Part shown: positions 8,340-17,099 of the stretch, piece after piece | Position numbering within the stretch: position 1 is the first letter of the stretch | Layout of the letters: the number at the start of each line of letters is the position of its first letter | From: Litoribrevibacter euphylliae | GTDB taxonomy: Bacteria; Pseudomonadota; Gammaproteobacteria; Pseudomonadales; Litoribrevibacteraceae | Assembly: GCF_042646085.1 (NCBI RefSeq) | Contig: NZ_JBHRSZ010000002.1 | Span: forward strand, 186,001-250,000 | Direction of reading: 5' to 3' | DNA: 64,000 nt | Position numbers and translations under genes: made by a program | The notes under the pieces: model-generated | What the model saw: only the letters and a program-made list of their open reading frames with translations | Told to the model about the DNA's origin: nothing | The model's database searches: none

Positions 8340-10385
8340 TTAACCTTCCCAGGTCTTACGAGCTTCCAAGGCAAGATCACGAACACGTTGAATGTCTTCG
8401 TCGGTATAGACGCCGTTCACGCCTGAAATGGCAGCGAGCTTCATACCGTGTTTCAAGCCCATCTTGTAAATCTCTTTCACCTTCTCCCATTCGGTATTAC
8501 GACCAATAGTGAAGACTTCAAAGCGACCTTCAAGAGCCAGAACAATGGTTTCCGCCATACAAGCAAATACCACATTATCCGGTAGCTTGATGCTGCGCAT
8601 GTCGAGCTTACCAGGCACTTCAATTTCGCCTGACTCAATCACTAGTACATCAGGACGTTTCGCCACTTCTTCAGGTGGCAAATCCAGTGGTCGAGCCACA
8701 TCGGTGATAACACAACCCGGCTTAACCTTTGTAATATCAAGGATCTTCTTACCTGCGCCCGAAGTAGAAGTTACAACCACGTCCATCTGCCCAAGGTGCG
8801 CATCTGGATCTGTTGTACAAGTAATTTTGGCATCCGGCGTATCTTCCAACATCGACTTTTTGAGTTTTTCCAAAGTCTTCATGTTACGACCGGCGATATA
8901 AACTTCATCGAACGCCATTGCCAGCAAGCGAGCCGAAACCGAACCAATCGAACCGGTGGCACCAATCACCATAGACTTAGCAGGAATTTTCCCGCCGTTC
9001 TTAGGTGTTTCCACCAACTTGAGACGCTTCATAGCATCCGCTGCGGCCCAAAGTGCGCCCGATGCACTGTAGCTGTTACCCGTGGTAATCGGAATCTCCG
9101 AACGGCGAGCAACGGTAATACCGGCATCACCCACAACCTTGGTGAACGCGCCCAAGCCCATGATCTGAGCCCCCAACTTTTCAGCCATCTTCGCAGCAGC
9201 AAGCAGACGCTTATAAGTAAACTCGGCACTGTGCGACAACATTTCTTTTGGCGTACCACCGACCGTAATCAGCCAACCCTCAGCTTCTGCACCGCACGGT
9301 GATTTGATGCCCTTCACTTCCGAATACACAAGCGGTGGCGCATGAGCAAACGCTTTCTCAACCGCATTCATTAACGGCGTATGGGCAAAACGTTTAGGAA
9401 TTGGCGTCACATTACGAATGTATTCTTGAGACAGAGGATGGATCACAAACGCGAAACGACGAATGTTTCTGAACTCACCCGTTGGGTGCAACATACGTGG
9501 CTTGATATCTAGCTCTTTGATGATGTCTTCAAGATCCGCTGTCGATAGTTCATCCGCATCAATGTCACTTGAGCCAACGACCATGGCTTCCAGTACATTA
9601 ATACCCAGAACCTGTTCGAACAGATCCGGCGTCACATCAATCGCCAGATTTACCTGGGCATCTTTAAAGAACGCTAAGTCTTCGTCCGTCACCATAGAGG
9701 TAATAATGGTCTTATCTTTTAGGCTTTCGAGATCACCGTATTTACGAATTTCAGAGCTTGTACCTACAACCACGTGAGAGTCTTTCATCGCACCGCGAAT
9801 CAAACGCTTTTTAACTGTTGGCAATGAAGGGACGTTGGTTTTCTCGGTATCAAACGGAGTGAACTGGTTTATGCTGTAGCGGCCCCGAGCATAAAGCTCC
9901 AATGCCGTAATAGATTTCAAAAATTTGGGAATGCCCGCATGAATGATTGGATCAGCAAACTTAATGTTTGGCGTGTACTCTGCCATTAAAGTCGCCATGT
10001 CATAGTTTGCCATCCCTGACAAAAACAACACTTTATTGTTGTTGAAGTAGTTTACTAATTCTTTCTGTACATAGCGTACTGCATGGCATTGCAGCAAACG
10101 TCTTAACCGTGCACCAGTCGTCACAGGAACACGAGTCACAACTTGAGTTAACTTACGAGTTGCCTGATTTTCAAAACGGAACTCGCCTACATTGTAATCA
10201 TCAGCGACCATACCCACCGCCATGACATCACACTTAGCTTGAAGGCGCTGTAACTGCTCCCAGGCTTCTGCTTCGTTTCCGTCGGTACCTATGCGTTGGA
10301 TGGTAAATTCATCGTCTAAAAATTTTGTGGTGAATTCATAGTCTTGATCGGACGACCCAAGACTGACGTTGATTATTTTTTTCAT
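8340..10385 (-). CDS. Long protein with C-terminal acyl-ACP reductase (AAR)-like Rossmann domain
   Basis: The protein has 681 residues. From about residue 310 to 655 it parallels the whole of cyanobacterial long-chain acyl-ACP reductase: FAFVIHPLSQEYI, the LGAQIMGLGAFT block, ITTGNSYSA, the Rossmann loop VIGATGSIGS (476-481) and FACMAETIVLALEG. That last motif contains Cys 609 at the position of the catalytic cysteine (Cys294 of the Synechococcus enzyme). The RNTEWEKVKEI... tail also matches. That family makes fatty aldehydes from acyl-ACP with NADPH. About 300 N-terminal residues (shared motif ISLGSS-type start, no known domain seen) are extra. No aldehyde-deformylating oxygenase is nearby. 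The start is uncertain: ATG 10385 gives a natural MKKIINVSLG; an in-frame GTG at 10418 is possible. The reductase activity is inferred; it could act on another thioester. Confidence 0.8.
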   Translation of the reverse strand: MKKIINVSLGSSDQDYEFTTKFLDDEFTIQRIGTDGNEAEAWEQLQRLQAKCDVMAVGMVADDYNVGEFRFENQATRKLTQVVTRVPVTTGARLRRLLQCHAVRYVQKELVNYFNNNKVLFLSGMANYDMATLMAEYTPNIKFADPIIHAGIPKFLKSITALELYARGRYSINQFTPFDTEKTNVPSLPTVKKRLIRGAMKDSHVVVGTSSEIRKYGDLESLKDKTIITSMVTDEDLAFFKDAQVNLAIDVTPDLFEQVLGINVLEAMVVGSSDIDADELSTADLEDIIKELDIKPRMLHPTGEFRNIRRFAFVIHPLSQEYIRNVTPIPKRFAHTPLMNAVEKAFAHAPPLVYSEVKGIKSPCGAEAEGWLITVGGTPKEMLSHSAEFTYKRLLAAAKMAEKLGAQIMGLGAFTKVVGDAGITVARRSEIPITTGNSYSASGALWAAADAMKRLKLVETPKNGGKIPAKSMVIGATGSIGSVSARLLAMAFDEVYIAGRNMKTLEKLKKSMLEDTPDAKITCTTDPDAHLGQMDVVVTSTSGAGKKILDITKVKPGCVITDVARPLDLPPEEVAKRPDVLVIESGEIEVPGKLDMRSIKLPDNVVFACMAETIVLALEGRFEVFTIGRNTEWEKVKEIYKMGLKHGMKLAAISGVNGVYTDEDIQRVRDLALEARKTWEG

Positions 10386-10453
10386 AGAATGATCCATCAT
10401 CTCATTATTGTCTGTCACACGTTCCCCAGTATAACCAGAGAAAAGGATAACTA

Positions 10454-10493
10454 GGGAACCTCTGAGTTAGAGCGGACTTATTCAGAGGTTCCC
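10454..10493. repeat. Perfect 12-bp inverted repeat upstream of the AAR-like gene
   Basis: Arms GGGAACCTCTGA and TCAGAGGTTCCC flank 16 bases. There is no T-run on either side. It sits about 70 bases upstream of the AAR-like start and 180 bases past the xdhC stop, so it may be a leader hairpin, a terminator without U-tract, or a relic of a mobile element end (no target duplication seen). Confidence 0.55.
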
Positions 10494-10675
10494 GAACATC
10501 AAGCTTAGACAGTTTGTACTTTCACTGCTAGCACTGATCAAAGCGAACCATTAAGAGTAAACGCCTAAACCATGAAAATCTCAACCTCTGCGGTTAAATG
10601 ACAGTGGTTGTTATGCTTAGCCTACAAACAGAAGGAGAGCCAACAAAAGATTAGCTAATAATAGAAAGAAGAGGT

Positions 10676-11791
10676 TTAACTAAGATGACGATGATTCTTC
10701 ATCGCAACGATTTCAGATAATACCGACAAAGCAATTTCTGGCGGCGTCTTACCACCTATGTCTATACCGGCCGGGCCTTTAACCCGTGTTTGATCTTCTA
10801 CAGACACACCATCCATATCCAACAGCGCCAATCGTTGTTGATGAGTTGATTTACTGCCTAACGCAGCAATATGAGCAACTTGCGTTTTTAATGCCGCCTT
10901 TAAAATAGGAATGTCCCAGTCATGGTCATGACTCAGCAACACCAGCGTACTGAATGGATCTAACAGACTGGCATCAAAGCTCTTGGGAGATTTCATACTG
11001 AGATACTGGGTATGCAACACTCCATTTCTATCAACTCCAGTACTATCGACACCGTTTCTATCAATAGGAGTAAGTTCATCATCAGTAAATCGAGAGGAAC
11101 AAGCAAAAAGTTCAACATCAAAGGACTGAGACAACACAGTGAAGAAATCAAACACTGCGCCCTGCCCAACCGCCAGAATGCGATGTTTAGGTAAAAATAC
11201 CTTGGAAAAAGACGTTAAATCCGATTCCACTTGCGCACGAGTAAACTGACTGCCGCGATGATTTTTTGGGTAGTAATCGTCTTCTGAAACCGGTGACAAA
11301 GAGAAGCTTTGTTCGGACAAATCCAGATTCAAGGCAACCGGTTGACGCTGTTCGGTTAACCGGGCTAATTCAGAAACCCAATCCGACGGTTCAATCGGCG
11401 TGATTAAAACATCAATGCCTGAACCACAGGGTAATTGGATGTCGAAGTAATCCGAGTCCCGACCATAACGAATCAATTTCCATTGATGATGGTCGAGCGT
11501 CTCCAACGCTTCACTCACCAGTGCCGCTTCAACACAACCACCTGAAAGCAGGCCTACTGACTCACCGTTTTGATTCACCAACATCTGGCTTCCAACGCCT
11601 CTCGGCGAAGAGCCTTCAACATTTATTAAGGTAAGTAAGGCAGTCTTAAGACCTTGGTCAAGCCAGGAAAACAAATACGGACGCACATCATCAACAAAAG
11701 AGGAAGAGCCCAGAGAAGCCTCTGAATTCGCTAATGGAGTTTCCGCGTCCTTCTGGTTCAATCCTGTTTGATTTGCAACGCATTGCAACAT
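10676..11791 (-). CDS. XdhC/CoxI family molybdoenzyme maturation factor
   Basis: 371 residues. The N-terminal XdhC_CoxI domain shows GSSPRGVGSQMLV, LLSGGCVEAAL and LPCGSGIDVLI, the last two holding the conserved cysteines. The C-terminal part has a Rossmann-like RILAVGQGAVFDF segment and a final GPAGIDIGGKTPPEIALS motif typical of the family. XdhC proteins bind the molybdenum cofactor, promote its sulfuration and insert it into the large subunit of xanthine-dehydrogenase-type enzymes, in the cytoplasm before export. It lies 161 bases downstream of the iorB-like gene on the same strand, so it is the likely dedicated chaperone of that enzyme. The ATG at 11791 is the only good early start. Confidence 0.9.
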   Translation of the reverse strand: MLQCVANQTGLNQKDAETPLANSEASLGSSSFVDDVRPYLFSWLDQGLKTALLTLINVEGSSPRGVGSQMLVNQNGESVGLLSGGCVEAALVSEALETLDHHQWKLIRYGRDSDYFDIQLPCGSGIDVLITPIEPSDWVSELARLTEQRQPVALNLDLSEQSFSLSPVSEDDYYPKNHRGSQFTRAQVESDLTSFSKVFLPKHRILAVGQGAVFDFFTVLSQSFDVELFACSSRFTDDELTPIDRNGVDSTGVDRNGVLHTQYLSMKSPKSFDASLLDPFSTLVLLSHDHDWDIPILKAALKTQVAHIAALGSKSTHQQRLALLDMDGVSVEDQTRVKGPAGIDIGGKTPPEIALSVLSEIVAMKNHRHLS

Positions 11792-11952
11792 ATTTGTTTC
11801 CCAGCTTGAGTACTTATTTCCTGACTTCAGATGTCATTAAGACGTATCAGCCTAAAAGAAATCAACGTCTTTTGATATGCAAACTGCGCCAACTTTTCTC
11901 CTCAAGCTTTTTAAACCAAAGCCCAAGAAGAAAAGTCTGATGAAAGCGATGA

Positions 11953-14136
11953 TTAGCTTAACGGCGTTTTCATCGGCAAACGACGCTCTACCGGTCCACC
12001 TGCTGACGCCAGCGCATTCGCGATTGCAGGGCCAATCACGGGCGTTCCTGGCTCACCGACACCCGTAGGTGGTTCTGCCGATGGCACCACATGCACGTCC
12101 ACTTCCGGCATATCCTTCATTCGAATCACCTGATAATCATGGAAGTTGGATTCCCTGACAGCCCCATTGTCGATGTGAATCTCACTGTACAAGGCAGGAG
12201 ACAAGCCAAAGCCTATGCCGCCTTCCATTTGAGCTGCAATCACATCAGGGTTCACTGGTACTCCACAATCCACCGCACAGGTAACTTTATCAAGCTTATA
12301 GTTATTGCCTGACTTACTGATCTCCGCCACTTGCGCGACATAAGTACCGAACGATTTATGAACCGCAACACCATAAGCTTTATTAGGATCGGTGTTGGTT
12401 TTCATGCCTGATTTTTCAGCCGCCAATGCTAATACACCACGGTGTCTCGGGTGATCTTTTAATAACGACATCCGAAACTCAACGGGATCTTTACCCGAAA
12501 CTCGAGCAACGTCATCCAAGAAACATTCGGTCGCGTGGGCGGTATGAGTTGAACCCACACTGCGCCACCACAACACAGGAACACCGACTTTAACTGTGTG
12601 CAATTCCACCTGCATATTCGGGATTGCATAAGGCAAGTTAGAAGCCCCTTCTACCGACGTATGATCAATGCCATCCTTAATCAAACCACCCTCAAAGAAA
12701 GTGCCTTCGATAATCGACTGACCAACAATTCGGTGTTGCCAAGCAACCAGATTGCCTTGTTTATCCAATCCGGCTTTCAGTTTGTGAAAGTACATTGGGC
12801 GGAAATACCCCGCGCGAGTGTCGTCTTCACGAGACCACACCAGTTTAACGGGAATATCCTTACCATAGGCTTTCGCAATTTCAGCCGCTTCAAGCACATA
12901 ATCTGCAGCTGGATTCGCACGACGCCCAAAGCTACCGCCCGCAAAAACGGTATTAATAGTCACCTTATCCATCGGCACGTTTAATAACTTGGCCAAGGAC
13001 ATTTGATCGCCGGTATGAAGCTGAGCACCATACCAAAGCTCAACCGATTGATACGCGCCGCCAGACTGCTTGGTTTGAACCACGCAGTTCATGGCTTCCA
13101 TCGGCGAGTGAGAGAGATAAGGAAACTCGTAGTCGGCTTCAATGACTTTATCTGCTTTAGCAAAGGCCGAGTTAACGTCACCCTTTTGCGCAGCCACTAA
13201 GCCCGGCTTCTCTGCCAGCGCTTTATATTCGGACATCAATTGATCCGAACTCTTAGTCATTGCTTGCGACTCATCCCATTCCAGCTGTAACAAATCTCGG
13301 CCTGTTTTGGCTTGCCAATAATCTTGAGCTAAAACAGCGACACCGTTCGGAATACGAACCACATCGACAACACCAGGAACCTGTTTCGCATTCGTCGCAT
13401 CATAAGATTTTAACGTGGCGCCAAACTTTGGTGGACGAGCGACCATCGCTGTTAACTGACCCGGTAACTTCACGTCTTGAGTAAATACCGCCGTTCCGTT
13501 GATCTTACCTGTGTCTTTTCGTGAAACTTTAGTCCCGATCAATTTGAATTGGGATGGATCTTTCAGTGTCACCTTTTCAGGAACCGTCTGCATCGCAGCC
13601 AACTCTGCCAGCGCACCATAACCAATTTGTCTGCCAGACGCCTTATGATAAGCCACACTGTTATCAGTGGTAATTTCGCTGGCAGGTACATTCCAGCTCG
13701 CCGCCGCAGCGGCAACTAACATGGCTCGCGCCGCCGCACCGGCTTCACGCAACTGTGTAAAGGAGTTTGCAATAGCAGTACTACCACCGGTTCCTTGGAA
13801 TTTCCCCCAGAACAGATTGTTGTATCGCTCTGGATTCGCTTCAGAATTGATCGCTCGAACTTGATTCCAATCGGCATCCAACTCTTCTGCTACTAACGTA
13901 GCTAGCCCGGTATAGGTTCCCTGCCCCATTTCCAGATGCTTCACCATGACAGTAATCTTGCCATCGGTTCCAACCGTTACAAAGGCATTCGCTTCGAAGG
14001 TTTTCTCTGGCATCTGAACGTCTGAAGATATGCCATCATCGCTTGCACACCCGGCTAATGAGACACCTAAAACCAGTCCGGCACCGGCTTGAGCACCACC
14101 GACGATAAATGATCGACGACTTACATTAAGCGACAT
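11953..14136 (-). CDS. Molybdopterin-binding large subunit, isoquinoline 1-oxidoreductase type (iorB-like), Tat-exported
   Basis: 727 residues. The N-terminus has a twin-arginine signal (SRRSFIVGGAQ) ending in a lipobox-like SLAGC, so the enzyme is probably folded with cofactor and exported, possibly lipid-anchored. The body matches the aldehyde oxidase/xanthine dehydrogenase molybdopterin-binding family of the single-chain iorB kind: KHLEMGQGTYTGLATLVAEEL, NLFWGKFQGTGGSTA, GGSFGRRANP, and near the C-terminus TGVGEPGTPVIGPAIANA, whose Glu is at the usual catalytic position. Its start overlaps the end of the [2Fe-2S] subunit gene by 11 bases. The real substrate (N-heterocycle, aldehyde or other) cannot be told from sequence. 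Confidence 0.9.
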   Translation of the reverse strand: MSLNVSRRSFIVGGAQAGAGLVLGVSLAGCASDDGISSDVQMPEKTFEANAFVTVGTDGKITVMVKHLEMGQGTYTGLATLVAEELDADWNQVRAINSEANPERYNNLFWGKFQGTGGSTAIANSFTQLREAGAAARAMLVAAAAASWNVPASEITTDNSVAYHKASGRQIGYGALAELAAMQTVPEKVTLKDPSQFKLIGTKVSRKDTGKINGTAVFTQDVKLPGQLTAMVARPPKFGATLKSYDATNAKQVPGVVDVVRIPNGVAVLAQDYWQAKTGRDLLQLEWDESQAMTKSSDQLMSEYKALAEKPGLVAAQKGDVNSAFAKADKVIEADYEFPYLSHSPMEAMNCVVQTKQSGGAYQSVELWYGAQLHTGDQMSLAKLLNVPMDKVTINTVFAGGSFGRRANPAADYVLEAAEIAKAYGKDIPVKLVWSREDDTRAGYFRPMYFHKLKAGLDKQGNLVAWQHRIVGQSIIEGTFFEGGLIKDGIDHTSVEGASNLPYAIPNMQVELHTVKVGVPVLWWRSVGSTHTAHATECFLDDVARVSGKDPVEFRMSLLKDHPRHRGVLALAAEKSGMKTNTDPNKAYGVAVHKSFGTYVAQVAEISKSGNNYKLDKVTCAVDCGVPVNPDVIAAQMEGGIGFGLSPALYSEIHIDNGAVRESNFHDYQVIRMKDMPEVDVHVVPSAEPPTGVGEPGTPVIGPAIANALASAGGPVERRLPMKTPLS

Positions 14137-14686
14137 GGCTCTCTCCTTCTTGTTTATTCAAATCAGTAGCGGTTGCATCGTAGAACAACGAATCGTCCGA
14201 AGGTTCTGCCTGCGCAATAGACATAGATTGCGCCGCTTGCTTAATGCCTTTTTTGATTCGTACATAAGTAGAGCAACGGCAGATATTGCCTGACATAAAA
14301 TCATCTATATCTTGATCAGAAGGATTGGGATTTTGTTTGAGTAACGCAGTCGCCGACATGATCTGTCCGGATTGACAATAACCGCACTGAACAACAGCAA
14401 TGTCTTCCCACGCCTGAGCCACTGCCTTCGCTTCTTTGGATAAATCAGAGGATGGGAGCCCTTCAATGGTAGTAATGCTTTGATTTTGAACGCTGCTCAC
14501 CGGCGTCACACACGAACGAATTGACGTGCCGTTCATGTGAACAGTACAAGCGCCGCATTGCGCCATACCGCACCCAAACTTAGTGCCAGTCAAATTTAGG
14601 TGATCGCGAATCACCCACAGCAAAGGGGTGTTGGGATCAACATCCACCTCGTGCTTCTGTCCATTTAAGTCTAAAGAGAGTTTCAT
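14126..14686 (-). CDS. [2Fe-2S]-binding small subunit, isoquinoline 1-oxidoreductase type (iorA-like)
   Basis: 186 residues. The N-terminal plant-type ferredoxin cluster is GTKFGCGMAQCGACTVHMNG followed by IRSC. The C-terminal four-helix [2Fe-2S] domain has VVQCGYCQSGQIM and GNICRCSTYVRI. It passes electrons from the molybdenum centre of its partner. It has no signal peptide, so it most likely travels through Tat bound to the partner. About 30 residues after the second cluster (acidic, S/D/E rich) are longer than the usual 150-160 residue family members. It is first in the iorA-iorB-xdhC order. Confidence 0.92.
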   Translation of the reverse strand: MKLSLDLNGQKHEVDVDPNTPLLWVIRDHLNLTGTKFGCGMAQCGACTVHMNGTSIRSCVTPVSSVQNQSITTIEGLPSSDLSKEAKAVAQAWEDIAVVQCGYCQSGQIMSATALLKQNPNPSDQDIDDFMSGNICRCSTYVRIKKGIKQAAQSMSIAQAEPSDDSLFYDATATDLNKQEGESHVA

Positions 14687-14878
14687 TAAGACGTCCCCGC
14701 ATCATCAAGCTGATCTAAAAAGTTGGAGTCTCATTAGCTGAGATCTAATTGATTTACTAAGACTAGTTAATTCATTGATGATGCAAAATACGTTGATCGG
14801 AAATTGATAGAAACGAGCAATGAATTTCAAGAAACAGGCAAAAAGGCGCTCAATAGAGACTGAGTGAAACCACCTTAA

Positions 14879-15904
14879 TTACAAACCTATAGGTTTAGAT
14901 GTTTCATTTTCATAAGCCGTTCTAAGATGATGTGCACGCTTTTCCAACAAAGACCTCAGGGCTTTTAGTTGTCCTTTAGCCGCCTGATATCCGATTTCAA
15001 TGGCTTCATCACGGGAGTCAAAGCTGGCAAAGTTAGACGGTTCAAAATCCGGTTGAATCAAGAGGTCTGCATTGGCCATTTCTGATTCCGCTATGCGACA
15101 ACTCTGGATACGAAATGCAGAGTACAACAAACGCGATGCAGTGCTGATGTCTTTGTAATTCGAGCCACAATAGACATCGACCGCAATAACAATATCGGCA
15201 CCCATCGAGCGGGCGAAGTTTACCGGAACCACTGATAGTACCCCGCCATCGACATAGAGGTTTCCATCAATTTCTACAGGGATAAAGGCGCCAGGAATAC
15301 TCGATGATACTTGAACTGCTTTGCCAACATTGCCTTTGGAAATCAGCTTTTCCTGTCTGTCCGTTAGATCAGTCACCGCAATACCCAGCTGTTTTGGTAA
15401 GGATTCAATTTGTGGACTATCGAGCTGTTCATTTACCCAATCGGCCAACGCCTCTCCCTGAAGAATTCCCTGATTAGAAATACGAACATCCGCAATACCC
15501 CAAGCACTGAGGTTGTTAACCGCATCGATCATGTCTTGATAACTTTTTCCGGACGCATAGAAGGCCGCTGCAATAGAACCGGCTGAAGTTCCTGTTACTA
15601 CACTGGCATTTATGCCCTCCTCTTCAAGCGCTTTAATGACCCCTAAATGAATAAAGCCCCGAACACCACCGCCACCAAAAGCAATGCCAATTCTCGGAAC
15701 AGCATTATTGTTTGGTTGTACAGAAGTAGATTTTACCGATGTGTGATTTTCGGATGTCTGTTTTACAGAACGGTCTGAATCTGCAATTGAACTTACCAAT
15801 GCTTTAGGGCTTAAATCGTTGTACACATTTTTTGATGCACATCCCGTAACAACCACAACCATCAACAGCATTACACTTTTAGCTATCCACATATAACGAT
15901 CCAT
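14879..15904 (-). CDS. Patatin-like phospholipase lipoprotein (RssA/NTE family)
   Basis: 341 residues. A signal peptide ends in the lipobox VVTGC (Cys 22), followed by a roughly 45-residue Ser/Thr-rich linker. The patatin domain then shows GGGGVRGFIHLG (oxyanion hole), GTSAGSIAAAFYASG (nucleophile Ser) and DGGVLSVVP (catalytic Asp), a complete Ser-Asp dyad. It would be a membrane-anchored lipid acyl hydrolase in the periplasm. The natural substrate is unknown. Two operator-like dyads lie just upstream, suggesting control by a TetR-type repressor that is not encoded nearby. Confidence 0.9.
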   Translation of the reverse strand: MDRYMWIAKSVMLLMVVVVTGCASKNVYNDLSPKALVSSIADSDRSVKQTSENHTSVKSTSVQPNNNAVPRIGIAFGGGGVRGFIHLGVIKALEEEGINASVVTGTSAGSIAAAFYASGKSYQDMIDAVNNLSAWGIADVRISNQGILQGEALADWVNEQLDSPQIESLPKQLGIAVTDLTDRQEKLISKGNVGKAVQVSSSIPGAFIPVEIDGNLYVDGGVLSVVPVNFARSMGADIVIAVDVYCGSNYKDISTASRLLYSAFRIQSCRIAESEMANADLLIQPDFEPSNFASFDSRDEAIEIGYQAAKGQLKALRSLLEKRAHHLRTAYENETSKPIGL

Positions 15905-15930
15905 ATATTAAACAAGTTGTTTTCCTCATT

Positions 15931-15977
15931 ACTGAACGTTCAGTCAACCTTAAAATTAAACTACACCGTATAGTGTA
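15931..15977. promoter_or_regulatory. Two operator-like dyads upstream of the patatin gene
   Basis: ACTGAACGTTCAGT (15931-15944) is a perfect 14-bp palindrome of the kind bound by TetR-family repressors, 26 bases upstream of the start codon. TACAC-CGTATA-GTGTA (15962-15977) is a second, interrupted dyad. No matching repressor gene is nearby. Confidence 0.5.
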
Positions 15978-16059
15978 ATCATAAAATAGCCGAAAATACG
16001 AGAGCTACATTACAAGACCTTGTATTCAGATAATGTGTACAACAATCCTTGGCATAGGA

Positions 16060-16998
16060 TTAAAACGGGGAAAACTCAATGACCTGATTACGGCCATTGC
16101 CTTTTGCTTGGTAGAGGGCTGAGTCTGCTCTGGCCAGTAGTTCTTTGATGCCCCTATCCGTGTCGATCAGATAGCTGATGCCGACGGAAACGGTAATGTT
16201 AATGGTTTGATTTAAATGAATCAGAGGAAAAGCATGTTTCTCTACATGGGATCGAATTCGCTCAGCAATACTATGCGCCGCGGCTCTATCAGACATTGGC
16301 AATAACACAGCAAATTCCTCACCACCTATACGGCAGAGAGAATCGCTTTGGCGAAGCAAGGTGCCGCATAGTCGAGCAAACTCTCTTAGTACATCATCGC
16401 CACCTTCATGCCCATAGTTATCATTAATACTTTTGAAAAAATCGATATCCAGAGCCAAAAGAGATAAAGACTGACGATAACGGATAGCACGTTCAATTTC
16501 TTGTACAGACAAAAGATCAAATGCCCGACGATTATTGACTCCAGTAAGTTGATCCGTATTGGCAAGATGCTCAATTCTCTGATTCGCCTCTTCGAGGGAC
16601 TTCTGAGTGTTTTTTAGATCGGTGATATCAACCCCAAAGGCGAGCATGTAGCCATTCTTGAGATTAATTCGTGTCATTTTGTACCAACGACCGTCTTTCA
16701 TATCGCTTTCAAAATGACTAATCGGCGTCGATTGTTGAGTTTTTATCAGTTCGTCAAACCAAGTACTGAAATCATCAGCTTCAATGTTAACGCCTGAATT
16801 TGAGTTCCAGGCGATTTCCAATAACTCTTTATGATTCTTGCCTATTGCCTCTTCTTTAGAGACGCCAAAAGTACTGGCGAAGGTATCATTGCAGTACACC
16901 ACGTTACGATCTGAATTGAGAATTCCAAAGCTGTCCGGTACTGAATCCAGTACTTCCCGAAACAAAAACTCTAAGGTCATTTCCGGTTGCTTGGCCAT
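16060..16998 (-). CDS. PAS domain diguanylate cyclase
   Basis: 312 residues: an N-terminal PAS domain (about 10-130; LDSVPDSFGILNSDRNVVYCNDTFASTFG), a short coiled linker and a GGDEF domain with the active-site motif GGEEF. RQSD lies five residues before GGEEF, the RxxD inhibitory site for c-di-GMP feedback. There are no membrane segments, so it is cytosolic. The longest frame starts at TTG 17004; ATG 16998 is better, with AGGTG 7 bases upstream. The PAS ligand or cofactor is unknown. Confidence 0.92.
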   Translation of the reverse strand: MAKQPEMTLEFLFREVLDSVPDSFGILNSDRNVVYCNDTFASTFGVSKEEAIGKNHKELLEIAWNSNSGVNIEADDFSTWFDELIKTQQSTPISHFESDMKDGRWYKMTRINLKNGYMLAFGVDITDLKNTQKSLEEANQRIEHLANTDQLTGVNNRRAFDLLSVQEIERAIRYRQSLSLLALDIDFFKSINDNYGHEGGDDVLREFARLCGTLLRQSDSLCRIGGEEFAVLLPMSDRAAAHSIAERIRSHVEKHAFPLIHLNQTINITVSVGISYLIDTDRGIKELLARADSALYQAKGNGRNQVIEFSPF

Positions 16999-17099
16999 CA
17001 GCAAACACCTGCAAGAAGTTGTCTTTGTATCTGCTGAAGTATAGATAACTCTTTCGAATTAAGAGGGAAGATTTAAAGGCTCTCGGGTAAGCTAACCCC

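Noticed and set aside
8509..9302. Two plus-strand frames of 130 and 168 codons opposite the AAR-like gene
   Set aside because: Low-complexity antisense translations without ribosome binding sites; the minus-strand gene has clear family motifs.
12598..12984. 128-codon frame antisense to the molybdoenzyme large subunit
   Set aside because: No ribosome binding site and no protein-like features; the opposite strand is a full known family.
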